Assembly: GCF_001654845.1 (NCBI RefSeq)
Contig: NZ_LXES01000052.1
Location: 62,001-126,000, forward strand
Length of the DNA: 64,000 nt
Source of the DNA: Enterobacter soli ATCC BAA-2102
Lineage (GTDB): Bacteria; Pseudomonadota; Gammaproteobacteria; Enterobacterales; Enterobacteriaceae
Reading direction: 5' to 3'
A program made the position numbers and the translations under genes. Of this stretch, positions 36,812-47,159 are shown in pieces. The notes below the pieces were generated by a model, which ran no database searches, was not told where the DNA came from, and saw nothing but the letters and a program-made list of their open reading frames with translations. Each line of letters opens with the position of its first letter. Within the stretch, counting starts at the first letter, position 1.

Positions 36812-38173
36812 TTACTCCTCTGGGTCGTTGAATCCTAACAGCCAGGTAAACAAGAACCCGGCGATCACCGCTACCAGATAGCCTAACAGATAGAGCATGA
36901 CTTTTCCGGTCACGATGGTTAACGCCAGCGGCAAACCGGAAATGCCAAAGGTGATCACCGTTGCCACTTTCCAGTAGCTGATGAGCGCGCCGCCTACAGC
37001 ACCGCCCAGACATGCCCCGAGGAAAGGCTTGCCGAGCGGCAGGGTTACACCGAAGATCAGCGGCTCGCCAATGCCCAGCAATCCGACCGGCAGCGCCCCT
37101 TTAATCACCTTCTTCCGACGTGTGTTGCGGGTCTTCATCAGTACCGCAATAGCCGCGCCAACCTGCCCGACGCCCGCCATCGACAGGATCGGCAGCAAGG
37201 CGTTATAACCGTGCGCTTGTACCAGCTCAACGTGAATGGGCACCAGACCCTGATGCAAACCGGTTAACACCAGCGGCAGGAACGTCCCTGACAATACTGC
37301 GCCCACCAGCAAACCGCCCCGGTCGATAGCCAAAGAAGCACCGTGGGCGATGGCTTCTGAAATCCAGCCGCCGAGCGGTTGCAGTGCAACAATCGCCACG
37401 CTACCGGTAATGAGGGTGGTGAGCAGTGGATTAAGGATAAGCTCAATCGAACCCGGTAGCAGGGTACGCAGCTTTTTCTCAATCCAGCACATCAGGATGA
37501 CCACCAGCAGCACGGCGATGACGCCACCACGCCCGGGCTGTAGGGCTTCACCAAACAGGGTGATCTGCGCCAGTTGCGGGCTGGAGAGGATCCCGGCCAT
37601 CACGCCACCCATTGCCAGCGAGCCACCAAATACTTTTGCGGTGTTGACCCCCACCAGAATATTCATAATGGCAAACACGGCGCTGCCGAAAATGGCCAGA
37701 ATACCCAGCAAGTTTGGATAGTGGGTGGCAAAGTCCCCCACGATATCCGGGCGCTTAAGGATATTGATGATCCCGGTGATCAAACCGGAGGCAATGAAGG
37801 CCGGGATCAGTGGAATAAAGACGTTTGCCAGCTGCCGCAGCGCATCGCTCATTGGGGCTTTGTATTTTGCCTTTGCCTGCGCTTTGGTGCGTTCAGCATC
37901 GTCAAACGAGGCGGTGGCTTCTCCCCCCATCAACGCCCGCATGGCATCCACCACCTGTGCGGCTTTACCCGGGCCGACAATCAGCTGATGCTGCTGCCCT
38001 TGTTTAACGTATCCGCTCACCCCGGAAAGCTGCTTCAGGCGCGGCAGGTCAAGCTGCTCGTCGTCATGCACTTCAACACGCACACGCGTCATGCAGTTTT
38101 CCAGACGCTGAATATTTTTTTCCCCGCCAATCCCCTGCAAAATACCGCTGGCGAGCGCTGCCGTTTTTTCCAT
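36812..38173 (-). CDS. murP: PTS IIB-IIC transporter, MurNAc type (MurP-like)
   Basis: 453 residues. The IIB domain is N-terminal with phosphocysteine Cys27 in ENCMTRVRVEV, then IIC with about ten hydrophobic segments and the GLHQGLVP and GVGEPLIFGVTLP-type motifs. There is no IIA domain, so EIIA-Glc is the likely donor. It is 13 bases downstream of murQ, which defines the probable substrate as N-acetylmuramic acid. It is clearly diverged from the E. coli MurP sequence as I know it, so the symbol is by function and context. Confidence 0.78.
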   Translation of the reverse strand: MEKTAALASGILQGIGGEKNIQRLENCMTRVRVEVHDDEQLDLPRLKQLSGVSGYVKQGQQHQLIVGPGKAAQVVDAMRALMGGEATASFDDAERTKAQAKAKYKAPMSDALRQLANVFIPLIPAFIASGLITGIINILKRPDIVGDFATHYPNLLGILAIFGSAVFAIMNILVGVNTAKVFGGSLAMGGVMAGILSSPQLAQITLFGEALQPGRGGVIAVLLVVILMCWIEKKLRTLLPGSIELILNPLLTTLITGSVAIVALQPLGGWISEAIAHGASLAIDRGGLLVGAVLSGTFLPLVLTGLHQGLVPIHVELVQAHGYNALLPILSMAGVGQVGAAIAVLMKTRNTRRKKVIKGALPVGLLGIGEPLIFGVTLPLGKPFLGACLGGAVGGALISYWKVATVITFGISGLPLALTIVTGKVMLYLLGYLVAVIAGFLFTWLLGFNDPEE

Positions 38174-38186
38174 ACACGCCTCTGTT

Positions 38187-39080
38187 TTAGTTTTCTAAAG
38201 CCGCCCGTAAAAACCCATGATGCGTATCGAGTTTTGCTCTCGCAGCGGTTGCATCCAGCCCGCTTAAAATCATCAGAATGGCGGGTTTCACATCATAATC
38301 CGTCTGTCTGAGGACGGATTCCGCCTCTTCGCGGCTTGCGCCTGTGGCTTCCACCACCATCCGGCAGGCCCGGTCAATCAGCTTGATGTTGGTGGCTTTC
38401 ATATCCACCATCAGGTTTTGGTACACCTTGCCAAACTTGACCATCGCGCCGGTTGAAATCATGTTGAGCACCAGCTTTTGTGCCGTGCCGGATTTCAGAC
38501 GTGTGGAGCCGGTAAGCGCCTCAGGCCCGACGACCGGGGAAATAGCAATGGCGGCGACCTGCGCAATCGGCGAGCCAGGATTGCACGAGATAGCAACCGT
38601 GGTGCAGCCAGTGTGGTTAGCATATTCCAGCCCGCCGATGACATACGGCGTGCGCCCGGATGCCGCCAGCCCGACGACCAGATCCCGCTTGCTCAGATTC
38701 AGCGCTTTCAGGTCATCTTCCCCGAGCTGTTTGTTGTCTTCCGCGCCCTCTACGGCTTTCAGAAGCGCACCCGGGCCACCGGCGATAAGCCCGATAACCA
38801 GCCCATGCGGTACACCGAACGTTGGCGGACATTCAGAGGCATCGAGCACGCCAAGACGCCCACTGGTTCCCGCGCCCATATAGATGATGCGGCCACCCGA
38901 TTTCAGTGCGGTGGCTGCCGCATCGACAGCTTTTGCCACTTCCGGTAATGTCTCTTTCACTGCCTGCGCGACCAGCGTATCCTGTTGATTAAAACGGTTA
39001 ACCAGCTCCAGCGTGGAGAGTGCGTCCAGATCCATGGTTTGCGGGTTGCGCGTTTCAGAAACAAGTGAGCCAAGATTCAT
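38187..39080 (-). CDS. murQ: N-acetylmuramic acid 6-phosphate etherase
   Basis: 297 residues. The SIS-domain signature GAGTSGRLGVLDASECPPTFG and the glycine-rich IAGGPGALLKAVEGAEDN are typical for MurQ. It splits the lactyl ether of MurNAc-6-phosphate to GlcNAc-6-phosphate, recycling murein sugar. It is the first gene of the murQ-murP-pgpC string and divergent from yfhH. In E. coli K-12 murQ lies elsewhere. Confidence 0.93.
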   Translation of the reverse strand: MNLGSLVSETRNPQTMDLDALSTLELVNRFNQQDTLVAQAVKETLPEVAKAVDAAATALKSGGRIIYMGAGTSGRLGVLDASECPPTFGVPHGLVIGLIAGGPGALLKAVEGAEDNKQLGEDDLKALNLSKRDLVVGLAASGRTPYVIGGLEYANHTGCTTVAISCNPGSPIAQVAAIAISPVVGPEALTGSTRLKSGTAQKLVLNMISTGAMVKFGKVYQNLMVDMKATNIKLIDRACRMVVEATGASREEAESVLRQTDYDVKPAILMILSGLDATAARAKLDTHHGFLRAALEN

Positions 39081-39120
39081 CTTTTGTACCTCAAGAATTT
39101 TTAATTCATAATAATCACAC

Positions 39121-39143
39121 TATAATGGAATATAAAATTCATT
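39121..39143. promoter_or_regulatory. Candidate murQ/yfhH promoter and operator
   Basis: TATAAT (39121-39126, forward) overlaps the near-palindrome AATGGAATATAAAATTCATT (39124-39143) in the 119-base divergent gap. The overlap suggests a regulator site that could control both directions. The -35 is weak. Confidence 0.45.
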
Positions 39144-39199
39144 CAGGCGAGCAAATTTCTTTATTTGCAGCAGCAATCACATTTTCGCCAGGAGAACGT

Positions 39200-40048
39200 A
39201 TGAACTGTTTAATCCGCATCCGCCAGCGTTACGCAGGCTTTGCCCAGAGCGATAAAAAGCTGGCGGATTTCCTGCTGACGCAGCCCGACCACGCCCGCCA
39301 TCTCAGCTCGCAGCAGCTGGCGAGCGAAGCGGGAGTGAGCCAGTCCAGCGTGGTGAAATTTGCCCAGAAGATTGGCTTTAAAGGTTTCCCGGCTTTAAAA
39401 CTTGCCATCAGCGAAGCGCTGGTGAGCAATCCCAACCCGCAGTCTATGCCGGTGCACAACCAGATCCGCGGTGATGACCCGATGCGGCTGGTGGGGGAAA
39501 AACTGATCAAAGAGAATGTGGCAGCGATGCACGCCACACTCGACGTCAATACAGAAGAAAAATTGCTGGAAAGCGTGGCGATGCTGCGTACCGCGCGGCG
39601 GATCATTTTGACCGGGATTGGCGCGTCGGGTCTGGTGGCGCGTAATTTTGGCTGGAAGCTGACCAAAATTGGTTACAACGGCATTGTCGAGCTTGATATG
39701 CACGCTCTGCTTGCTACGGTGCAGGCGATGGAGCCTGATGATTTACTGGTGGCTATCTCCTATTCCGGCGAGCGTCGCGAGATCAACATGGCTACCGATG
39801 AGGCCCTGCGCGTTGGCGGGAAAATACTGGCGATCACGGGTTTTACCCCTAATGCCCTGCAACAACGGGCAACGCGCTGTTTGTATACCATTGCGGAAGA
39901 GCAGGCGACGCGCAGCGCGGCTATCTCATCCACCAGTGCCCAAATGATGCTGACGGACCTTCTGTTTATGGCGTTGGTTCAGCAGGATCTGGAACACGCT
40001 CCGGAACGTATTCGCCACAGCGAGGAGCTGGTAAAAAAATTGGTTTGA
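39200..40048 (+). CDS. yfhH: RpiR-family regulator YfhH
   Basis: 282 residues, the same as E. coli YfhH. An N-terminal helix-turn-helix (around ASEAGVSQSSVVKFAQKIGF) is followed by a SIS domain (LTGIGASGLVARNF). The start is the ATG at 39200 with GGAG just upstream; a 60-codon longer frame overlaps murQ. In E. coli the target is unknown to me. Here it is divergent from murQ-murP, so regulation of MurNAc use by MurNAc-6-phosphate is the natural inference. Confidence 0.93.
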   Translation: MNCLIRIRQRYAGFAQSDKKLADFLLTQPDHARHLSSQQLASEAGVSQSSVVKFAQKIGFKGFPALKLAISEALVSNPNPQSMPVHNQIRGDDPMRLVGEKLIKENVAAMHATLDVNTEEKLLESVAMLRTARRIILTGIGASGLVARNFGWKLTKIGYNGIVELDMHALLATVQAMEPDDLLVAISYSGERREINMATDEALRVGGKILAITGFTPNALQQRATRCLYTIAEEQATRSAAISSTSAQMMLTDLLFMALVQQDLEHAPERIRHSEELVKKLV

Positions 40049-40068
40049 ACAGGGAATGCGCATATAAT
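40040..40068 (+). promoter_or_regulatory. yfhL promoter
   Basis: TTGGTT (40040-40045) and TATAAT (40063-40068) spaced 17 bases; the -35 overlaps the end of yfhH. Confidence 0.6.
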
Positions 40069-40104
40069 GCCCGCCCTGTTTGTGTTGTTTCTGAGAAATT
40101 CCTG

Positions 40105-40365
40105 ATGGCGCTGTTAATCACCAAAAAATGCATCAATTGCGATATGTGCGAACCCGAATGCCCAAACGAGGCGATTTCGATGGGTGACAGCATTTATGAG
40201 ATTAACAGCGACCGCTGCACGGAATGTATCGGCCACTACGAAACACCGACCTGCCAGAAAGTGTGCCCAATCCCCAATACGATCCTCAAAGATCCGGCAC
40301 ACGTTGAAAGCGAAGAACAGCTGTGGGATAAGTTTGTCCTGATGCACCACGCGGACAAACTGTAA
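40105..40365 (+). CDS. yfhL: YfhL, 2[4Fe-4S]-type ferredoxin
   Basis: 86 residues with CINCDMCEPECP and CTECIG..CQKVCP cluster motifs, similar to Alvin-type ferredoxins of Chromatium. In E. coli it is essential for tRNA hydroxylation by TrhP. The start is the ATG at 40105; an upstream frame extends through the promoter. It ends 10 bases from convergent acpS, so the E. coli shoB/ohsC region is absent. Confidence 0.93.
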   Translation: MALLITKKCINCDMCEPECPNEAISMGDSIYEINSDRCTECIGHYETPTCQKVCPIPNTILKDPAHVESEEQLWDKFVLMHHADKL

Positions 40366-40375
40366 GGGTCTGTCT

Positions 40376-40756
40376 CTAACTTTCGATAATCACCGTCGCG
40401 CTGGCGTAGTGGCGTTCATCCGCGATTGTCACGTGCATATGCGCCACGCCGAGTCTCTCGGCCAACTTCTGCGCTTCGCCCCATAAACGCAGGCGCGGCT
40501 TGCCCAGTTCATCGTTAAACACTTCAAACTGATTAAACGCCAGACCGTTGCGAATGCCCGTACCAAAGGCTTTGGCGGCCGCTTCTTTCACCGCAAAACG
40601 CTTTGCCAGAAAACGCACCGGCTGCTGATGCGCTTCCCAGATGGCCCATTCGTTATCACTTAGCACGCGTCGTGCAAGGCGATCGCCGCTACGGGCGATC
40701 ACCGCTTCAATGCGGGCTATTTCGACGATATCCGTGCCTAAGCCCAGAATAGCCAT
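40376..40756 (-). CDS. acpS: Holo-[acyl-carrier-protein] synthase
   Basis: 126 residues. Asp9 (LGLGTDIVEI) and the FAVKEAAAKA motif bind Mg2+ and coenzyme A. It adds 4'-phosphopantetheine to ACP. It overlaps the pdxJ stop by one base (TAATG). Confidence 0.97.
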   Translation of the reverse strand: MAILGLGTDIVEIARIEAVIARSGDRLARRVLSDNEWAIWEAHQQPVRFLAKRFAVKEAAAKAFGTGIRNGLAFNQFEVFNDELGKPRLRLWGEAQKLAERLGVAHMHVTIADERHYASATVIIES

Positions 40757-41487
40757 TACTTGCGCGCTTCCAGCATCAGGCGTTTCATCTCTGATACCGC
40801 CTCTTTCAGGCCACTCATCACCGCACGGCCAATAATGGCGTGACCGATATTCAGCTCATGCATTTCTGGCAATGCTGCGATGGCTTTGACGTTGTGATAG
40901 GTCAGGCCGTGGCCCGCGTTAACTTTAAGACCCAGACCTGCCGCATAGGTGGCAGCTTTAGCAATGCGCTCCAGCTCTTTAGCCTGAGTGGCATCGTCTT
41001 CGGCATCTGCGTAGCAGCCGGTATGGATTTCGATGTATGGCGCGCCCACGTCAGCAGCGGCTTTAATCTGGTCGAAATCAGCATCGATAAACAGCGAAAC
41101 CAGAATGCCCGCGTCCGCCAGGCGTTTGCAGGCATCACGCATTTTGTCGAACTGGCCTGCCACATCCAGCCCACCTTCAGTGGTCACTTCCTGACGTTTT
41201 TCCGGCACCAGGCAGCAGAAATGCGGTTTGGTGTCGCAGGCGATGGTCAGCATCTCTTCCGTGACGGCCATTTCCAGATTCATGCGGGTATCCAGCGTTT
41301 GACGCAGAATGCGCACGTCACGGTCGGTGATGTGGCGGCGGTCTTCACGCAGGTGAACGGTAATGCCGTCAGCGCCAGCCTGCTCAGCGATAAATGCCGC
41401 CTGAACCGGATCAGGATACGCCGTGCCGCGTGCATTACGCAGCGTGGCAATATGATCAATGTTGACGCCTAACAGTAATTCAGCCAT
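40756..41487 (-). CDS. pdxJ: Pyridoxine 5'-phosphate synthase
   Basis: 243 residues, normal length. GVNIDHIATLRNARGT at the N-terminus and KVNAGHGLTYHNV near the C-terminus mark PdxJ. It condenses 3-amino-acetone phosphate with deoxyxylulose 5-phosphate to make pyridoxine 5'-phosphate. It lies downstream of recO, separated by a REP-like palindrome. Confidence 0.98.
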   Translation of the reverse strand: MAELLLGVNIDHIATLRNARGTAYPDPVQAAFIAEQAGADGITVHLREDRRHITDRDVRILRQTLDTRMNLEMAVTEEMLTIACDTKPHFCCLVPEKRQEVTTEGGLDVAGQFDKMRDACKRLADAGILVSLFIDADFDQIKAAADVGAPYIEIHTGCYADAEDDATQAKELERIAKAATYAAGLGLKVNAGHGLTYHNVKAIAALPEMHELNIGHAIIGRAVMSGLKEAVSEMKRLMLEARK

Positions 41488-41514
41488 GACAATCCTCGGT
41501 ATTTTGGTTCATTT

Positions 41515-41555
41515 CCCTTCCCCCTCTCCCTCCGGGAGAGGGCTGGGGTGAGGGG
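41515..41555. repeat. REP-like palindrome, CCCTCTCCC family
   Basis: CCCTCTCCC and GGGAGAGGG pair across TCC, with outer CCCTT/GGGGTGAGGGG. It lies between recO and pdxJ, ending seven bases from the recO stop codon. Confidence 0.85.
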
Positions 41556-41562
41556 TAAAACG

Positions 41563-42273
41563 TTAACGTTTCGGCATAAACTGCCTGAATAATTCGCGGC
41601 TCTTTAAGGGCTTGCCACCAAGATACGGCTTGAGTGCAATTCGGGTAAAGCGTTTTGCCGCGCGCAGGGTATCAGCATCCGGGAACTCGCGTTCATACAG
41701 CGCCCTGAGCTGCCGCCCGGTAAATGTACTGTTATCAATGACGATGCTGGCGATAAAGCCTTTTTCCTCGCGATAACGGTACGTCATCGTGTCGTCTACC
41801 TGCTCACCGCTACCTGCGCAGTGCAAAAAATCCACGCCGTAGCCAAGATGCCCCAGCAGCGCCAGCTCGAAACGGCGCAGCGCCGGTTCCGGCGTGCCGG
41901 TTGCACCAGCAAGTGCCTGGATACAGTGCAGATAATCAAAGAAAAGTTCAGAGAAGCGAGTCTCATGTTCAAGAACGCGTGAGATGAGTTCATTGACATA
42001 TAGGCCGCTGTAAAGCGTGATACCAGAAAGGGGGAGCGCCAGAGAGACGGCTTCAGCACTGCGCAGGGTTTTCACTTCCCCTCGCCCGCCAAAACGGACC
42101 AGCAACGGTGTGAAAGGCTGTAATGCGCCTTTCAGATTAGAACGTTTGGAACGTGCGCCTTTAGCAACAAGGCGCACGCGACCCGACTCTTCCGTGAAGA
42201 CGTCCAGCATAAGGCTGGTTTCGCTCCAGGGACGACTATGCAATACGAAGGCGCGCTGCCATCCTTCCATCAT
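41563..42273 (-). CDS. recO: DNA repair protein RecO
   Basis: About 236 residues. The OB fold and helical region match E. coli RecO, but the protein ends at QFMPKR, several residues shorter than E. coli as recalled. RecO loads RecA with RecR in the RecF pathway. Two adjacent ATGs (42273 or 42270) are possible. An ERIC begins almost at the start codon, so the usual close coupling to era is broken. Confidence 0.93.
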   Translation of the reverse strand: MMEGWQRAFVLHSRPWSETSLMLDVFTEESGRVRLVAKGARSKRSNLKGALQPFTPLLVRFGGRGEVKTLRSAEAVSLALPLSGITLYSGLYVNELISRVLEHETRFSELFFDYLHCIQALAGATGTPEPALRRFELALLGHLGYGVDFLHCAGSGEQVDDTMTYRYREEKGFIASIVIDNSTFTGRQLRALYEREFPDADTLRAAKRFTRIALKPYLGGKPLKSRELFRQFMPKR

Positions 42274-42395
42274 ACTCGTCGTCTTTCAAGTTGCAGGTGC
42301 GTTGGCTGCGCCCGTTCACCCCAGTCACTTACTGAAGTAAGCTCCCGGGGATTCGCGGTCTTGCCGCCTTCCTGCACCTCGAAAGCCATAGATTA
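42272..42395 (-). repeat. ERIC element between era and recO
   Basis: An imperfect palindrome whose ends CTTTCAAGTTGCAGG (42283-42297) and CCTGCACCTCGAAAG (42371-42385) pair, with the ERIC core CCAGTCACTTACT and AGTAAGCTCCCGGGGATTC in the middle. It fills the gap of about 125 bases between the era stop and the recO start. Confidence 0.92.
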
Positions 42396-42401
42396 TGAAA
42401 A

Positions 42402-43307
42402 CTATTGATCTTCGCCGTAACCGAGGCTGCGCAGAGCACGCTCATCATCGGCCCAGCCAGATTTCACTTTCACCCACAGCTCCAGGTGAACCGGTGCTTC
42501 AAACATGTCCATCATGTCTTTACGGGCTTCAATACCGATGGTTTTGATCTTGGCACCTTTGTTACCAATCACCATCTTCTTCTGCCCTTCACGCTCAACG
42601 AGGATCAGGCCGTTGATGTCATAGCCACCGCGCTCGTTGCTCTGGAAACGTTCGATCTCAACAGTCACAGAATACGGCAGTTCTGCGCCCAGGAAACGCA
42701 TCAGCTTTTCACGGATGATTTCAGACGCCATAAAGCGCTGAGAGCGGTCGGTGACGTACTCTTCCGGGAAGTGATGGATTGCTTCTGGCAAATGCTTACG
42801 CACGATGCCGGCGATGGTATCGACGTTCAGACCGGTCTCGGCTGACAGCGGAACGATGTCGAGGAAATTCATCTGGCTGCCCAGCCATTGCAGATGCGGC
42901 AGCAGGTCAGCTTTTTCCTGGACGTTGTCCACTTTGTTGACGGCCAGGATAACCGGCGTTTTGCCATCGCGCAGTTTGTTCAACACCATTTCGTCGTCCG
43001 GCGTCCAGCGGGTACCTTCCACAACGAAAATCACCAGCTCAACATCACCGATCGAGCTGCTCGCGGCTTTGTTCATCAGGCGGTTGATGGCACGCTTCTC
43101 TTCCATGTGCAGGCCCGGGGTATCGACATAAATTGCCTGATACGCGCCTTCAGTATGGATACCGACAATGCGGTGACGCGTGGTCTGCGCCTTACGAGAG
43201 GTAATAGAAATCTTCTGCCCAAGCAGATTATTCAACAGGGTGGATTTACCAACGTTCGGACGTCCGACGATGGCAATAAATCCGCAATAGGTTTTTTCTT
43301 CGCTCAT
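42402..43307 (-). CDS. era: GTPase Era
   Basis: 301 residues, normal length. GTPase motifs GRPNVGKST, DTPGLH and NKVD, and the KH RNA-binding domain with IGNKGAKIKTIG. It binds 16S rRNA during 30S maturation. It overlaps rnc by four bases (ATGA). Confidence 0.98.
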   Translation of the reverse strand: MSEEKTYCGFIAIVGRPNVGKSTLLNNLLGQKISITSRKAQTTRHRIVGIHTEGAYQAIYVDTPGLHMEEKRAINRLMNKAASSSIGDVELVIFVVEGTRWTPDDEMVLNKLRDGKTPVILAVNKVDNVQEKADLLPHLQWLGSQMNFLDIVPLSAETGLNVDTIAGIVRKHLPEAIHHFPEEYVTDRSQRFMASEIIREKLMRFLGAELPYSVTVEIERFQSNERGGYDINGLILVEREGQKKMVIGNKGAKIKTIGIEARKDMMDMFEAPVHLELWVKVKSGWADDERALRSLGYGEDQ

Positions 43308-43984
43308 TCCAGCTCCAGCATTTTTAACGCCTGTTCGGCGGCAGCCTGTTCAGCCTTGCGTCGGCTAGAACCTGTGCCCACCACCGGTTCACTCAGGCCA
43401 CTGACCTGGCAATGGATGGTAAATTCCTGATCGTGTGCTTCGCCACGCACCTGCACCACCAGATAGGATGGCAGCGGGAGATGACGACCCTGCAAATATT
43501 CCTGCAAACGCGTTTTCGGATCTTTTTGTTTATCGCCCGGACTGATTTCGTCCAGACGGGTCTGATACCAGTTCAGGATCAGCTTTTCTACGGTCTGGAT
43601 ATCGCTGTCCAGGAAAACGCCACCGATTAATGCTTCGACCGTATCTGCGAGAATAGATTCACGGCGGAAACCACCGCTTTTGAGCTCACCCGGCCCAAGG
43701 CGCAGACATTCGCCCAGTTCAAATTCGCGTGCGATTTCCGCAAGGGTGTTACCCCGCACCAGCGTGGCGCGCATCCGGCTCATATCACCTTCGTCCACAC
43801 GCGGGAAACGGTGATAAAGCGCATTAGCAATCACAAAACTTAAAATAGAGTCGCCTAAAAACTCAAGACGCTCGTTATGTTTGCTGCTGGCACTGCGGTG
43901 GGTTAATGCCTGTTGCAACAACTCCTGATGCTGAAAAGTGTAGCCCAGCTTTCGTTGAAGCCGATTAATTACGATGGGGTTCAT
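43304..43984 (-). CDS. rnc: Ribonuclease III
   Basis: 226 residues from MNPIVINRLQRKLGY, as in E. coli; the frame extends 28 codons upstream into the leader stem but this is not conserved. The nuclease signature HNERLEFLGDSIL and a C-terminal double-strand-RNA-binding domain are present. It processes rRNA and its own leader. First gene of the rnc-era-recO-pdxJ-acpS operon. Confidence 0.98.
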   Translation of the reverse strand: MNPIVINRLQRKLGYTFQHQELLQQALTHRSASSKHNERLEFLGDSILSFVIANALYHRFPRVDEGDMSRMRATLVRGNTLAEIAREFELGECLRLGPGELKSGGFRRESILADTVEALIGGVFLDSDIQTVEKLILNWYQTRLDEISPGDKQKDPKTRLQEYLQGRHLPLPSYLVVQVRGEAHDQEFTIHCQVSGLSEPVVGTGSSRRKAEQAAAEQALKMLELE

Positions 43985-44017
43985 GCGATACCAATAAATG
44001 AATGCGTCAAAAATGCA

Positions 44018-44060
44018 GCACACGAAACCGACCTGAGAAAACCAACGCGGTTTCGTGTGC
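44018..44060 (-). promoter_or_regulatory. rnc leader stem, probable RNase III cleavage site
   Basis: A perfect 13-base inverted repeat, GCACACGAAACCG (44018-44030) with CGGTTTCGTGTGC (44048-44060), 34 bases upstream of the rnc ATG. E. coli RNase III cleaves an equivalent 5' leader stem and destabilises its own mRNA. Confidence 0.85.
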
Positions 44061-44163
44061 CGTGGCACCCTTACAGGGCCAACCTTAAACTTCGGGGGAA
44101 TATTCTATACACAACGACAGGGGATGTCGTTAGTTCGAAGAGATTTATCGCTTAAATAATTCA

Positions 44164-44189
44164 CGTAGCCACCAATTCCAGTGGCTACG
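44164..44189 (-). terminator. Hairpin downstream of lepB
   Basis: CGTAGCCAC pairs with GTGGCTACG across eight bases; on the minus strand TGAATTATTT follows. It is a possible lepA-lepB 3' end with partial read-through to rnc. Confidence 0.5.
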
Positions 44190-44206
44190 CGTTCAATTAT
44201 TGAGAA

Positions 44207-45181
44207 TTAATGGATCCCGCCGATACGACTCAGGCGAACGCCGGTCGGCCATTCGCCTTCCTGCTTCTCAAAACTCATCCAGATAGCTGTCGCTTTACCC
44301 ACCAGATTGGCTTCCGGCACAAAGCCCCAGTAACGGCTGTCCGCTGAGTTATCGCGGTTATCACCCATCATGAAGTAGTGTCCAGGAGGAACAATCCAGC
44401 TTGCCAGCTGCTGACCAGGTTGTTTGTAGTACATACCCAGCTGATCCTGCGCAATCGGCACGGTCAGAATACGGTGGGTAACATCACCCAGCGTCTCTTT
44501 ACGCTCAACCAGACGAATGCCGTTATCTTTGCTTTCACCTTTCGGAACCTGGAAGAAACCGCTGGTCGCTTCACCGCCGTTACGGCGAGCAAAGGTCTGC
44601 ACAAAATCGCTTGGCTCAACGTTTGAGTAAGTGATTGGCAGCGCGTTTTCACATGCCGTACCGGAGCTGCAACCTGGCTGTACGGTCACTTCTTTCGCTA
44701 CCGGATCGTAAGAGACCCGGTCACCCGGCAGGCCCACCGCACGCTTGATGTAATCAAGACGTGGATCTTCCGGATATTTAAAGACAACGATGTCGCCACG
44801 TTTCGGATGACCCGTTTCGATCAGCGTTTTCTGGTAGATAGGATCTTTAATGCCGTAGGCAAACTTCTCTACCAGAATAAAATCACCAATCAACAGTGTT
44901 GGCATCATTGAACCAGACGGGATCTGGAAAGGTTCGTAAATGAACGAACGGACAACCAGAACAATCGCCAGCACCGGAAACACCGATGCACCGGTTTCCA
45001 GCCAGCCCGGTTTCGGACCAACTTTCTTCAGGGTCTTCGCATCGAGCCCGTCGCCAGTGGCTGCCTGAGCGGCAGCCTGACGTTCACGACGTTTTGGGGC
45101 GAAAATAAACTTATCCAGACACCACAACAGACCTGTCACCAGGGTAGCAATGACCAGGATCAGGGCAAACATGTTCGCCAT
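44207..45181 (-). CDS. lepB: Signal peptidase I
   Basis: 324 residues. Two N-terminal membrane segments, nucleophile Ser91 in IPSGSMMPTL and general base Lys146 in YIKRAVGLPGD. It removes signal peptides at the periplasmic face. It lies 16 bases downstream of lepA. Confidence 0.98.
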   Translation of the reverse strand: MANMFALILVIATLVTGLLWCLDKFIFAPKRRERQAAAQAATGDGLDAKTLKKVGPKPGWLETGASVFPVLAIVLVVRSFIYEPFQIPSGSMMPTLLIGDFILVEKFAYGIKDPIYQKTLIETGHPKRGDIVVFKYPEDPRLDYIKRAVGLPGDRVSYDPVAKEVTVQPGCSSGTACENALPITYSNVEPSDFVQTFARRNGGEATSGFFQVPKGESKDNGIRLVERKETLGDVTHRILTVPIAQDQLGMYYKQPGQQLASWIVPPGHYFMMGDNRDNSADSRYWGFVPEANLVGKATAIWMSFEKQEGEWPTGVRLSRIGGIH

Positions 45182-45197
45182 GCCAACTCCTTAAGGG

Positions 45198-46997
<1,800 letters not shown>

Positions 46998-47159
46998 ATA
47001 GTTAAATAATTATGCCTTACGAATTCCTGGAGGCCGCTGTTCTTAGCCTGACGTTTTTCAGTGCGAAAACGCAGCATTCTACACTACATCCCCGTAACCT
47101 GGAAATGCACTTAGAGCCAAGCATAGCGTGAAGAATCAGCGTTTTCTTATCAGAGATGT

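Noticed and set aside
40366..40375. ShoB/OhsC toxin-antitoxin RNA region of E. coli between yfhL and acpS
   Set aside because: Only 10 bases lie between the two stops, so nothing can fit.
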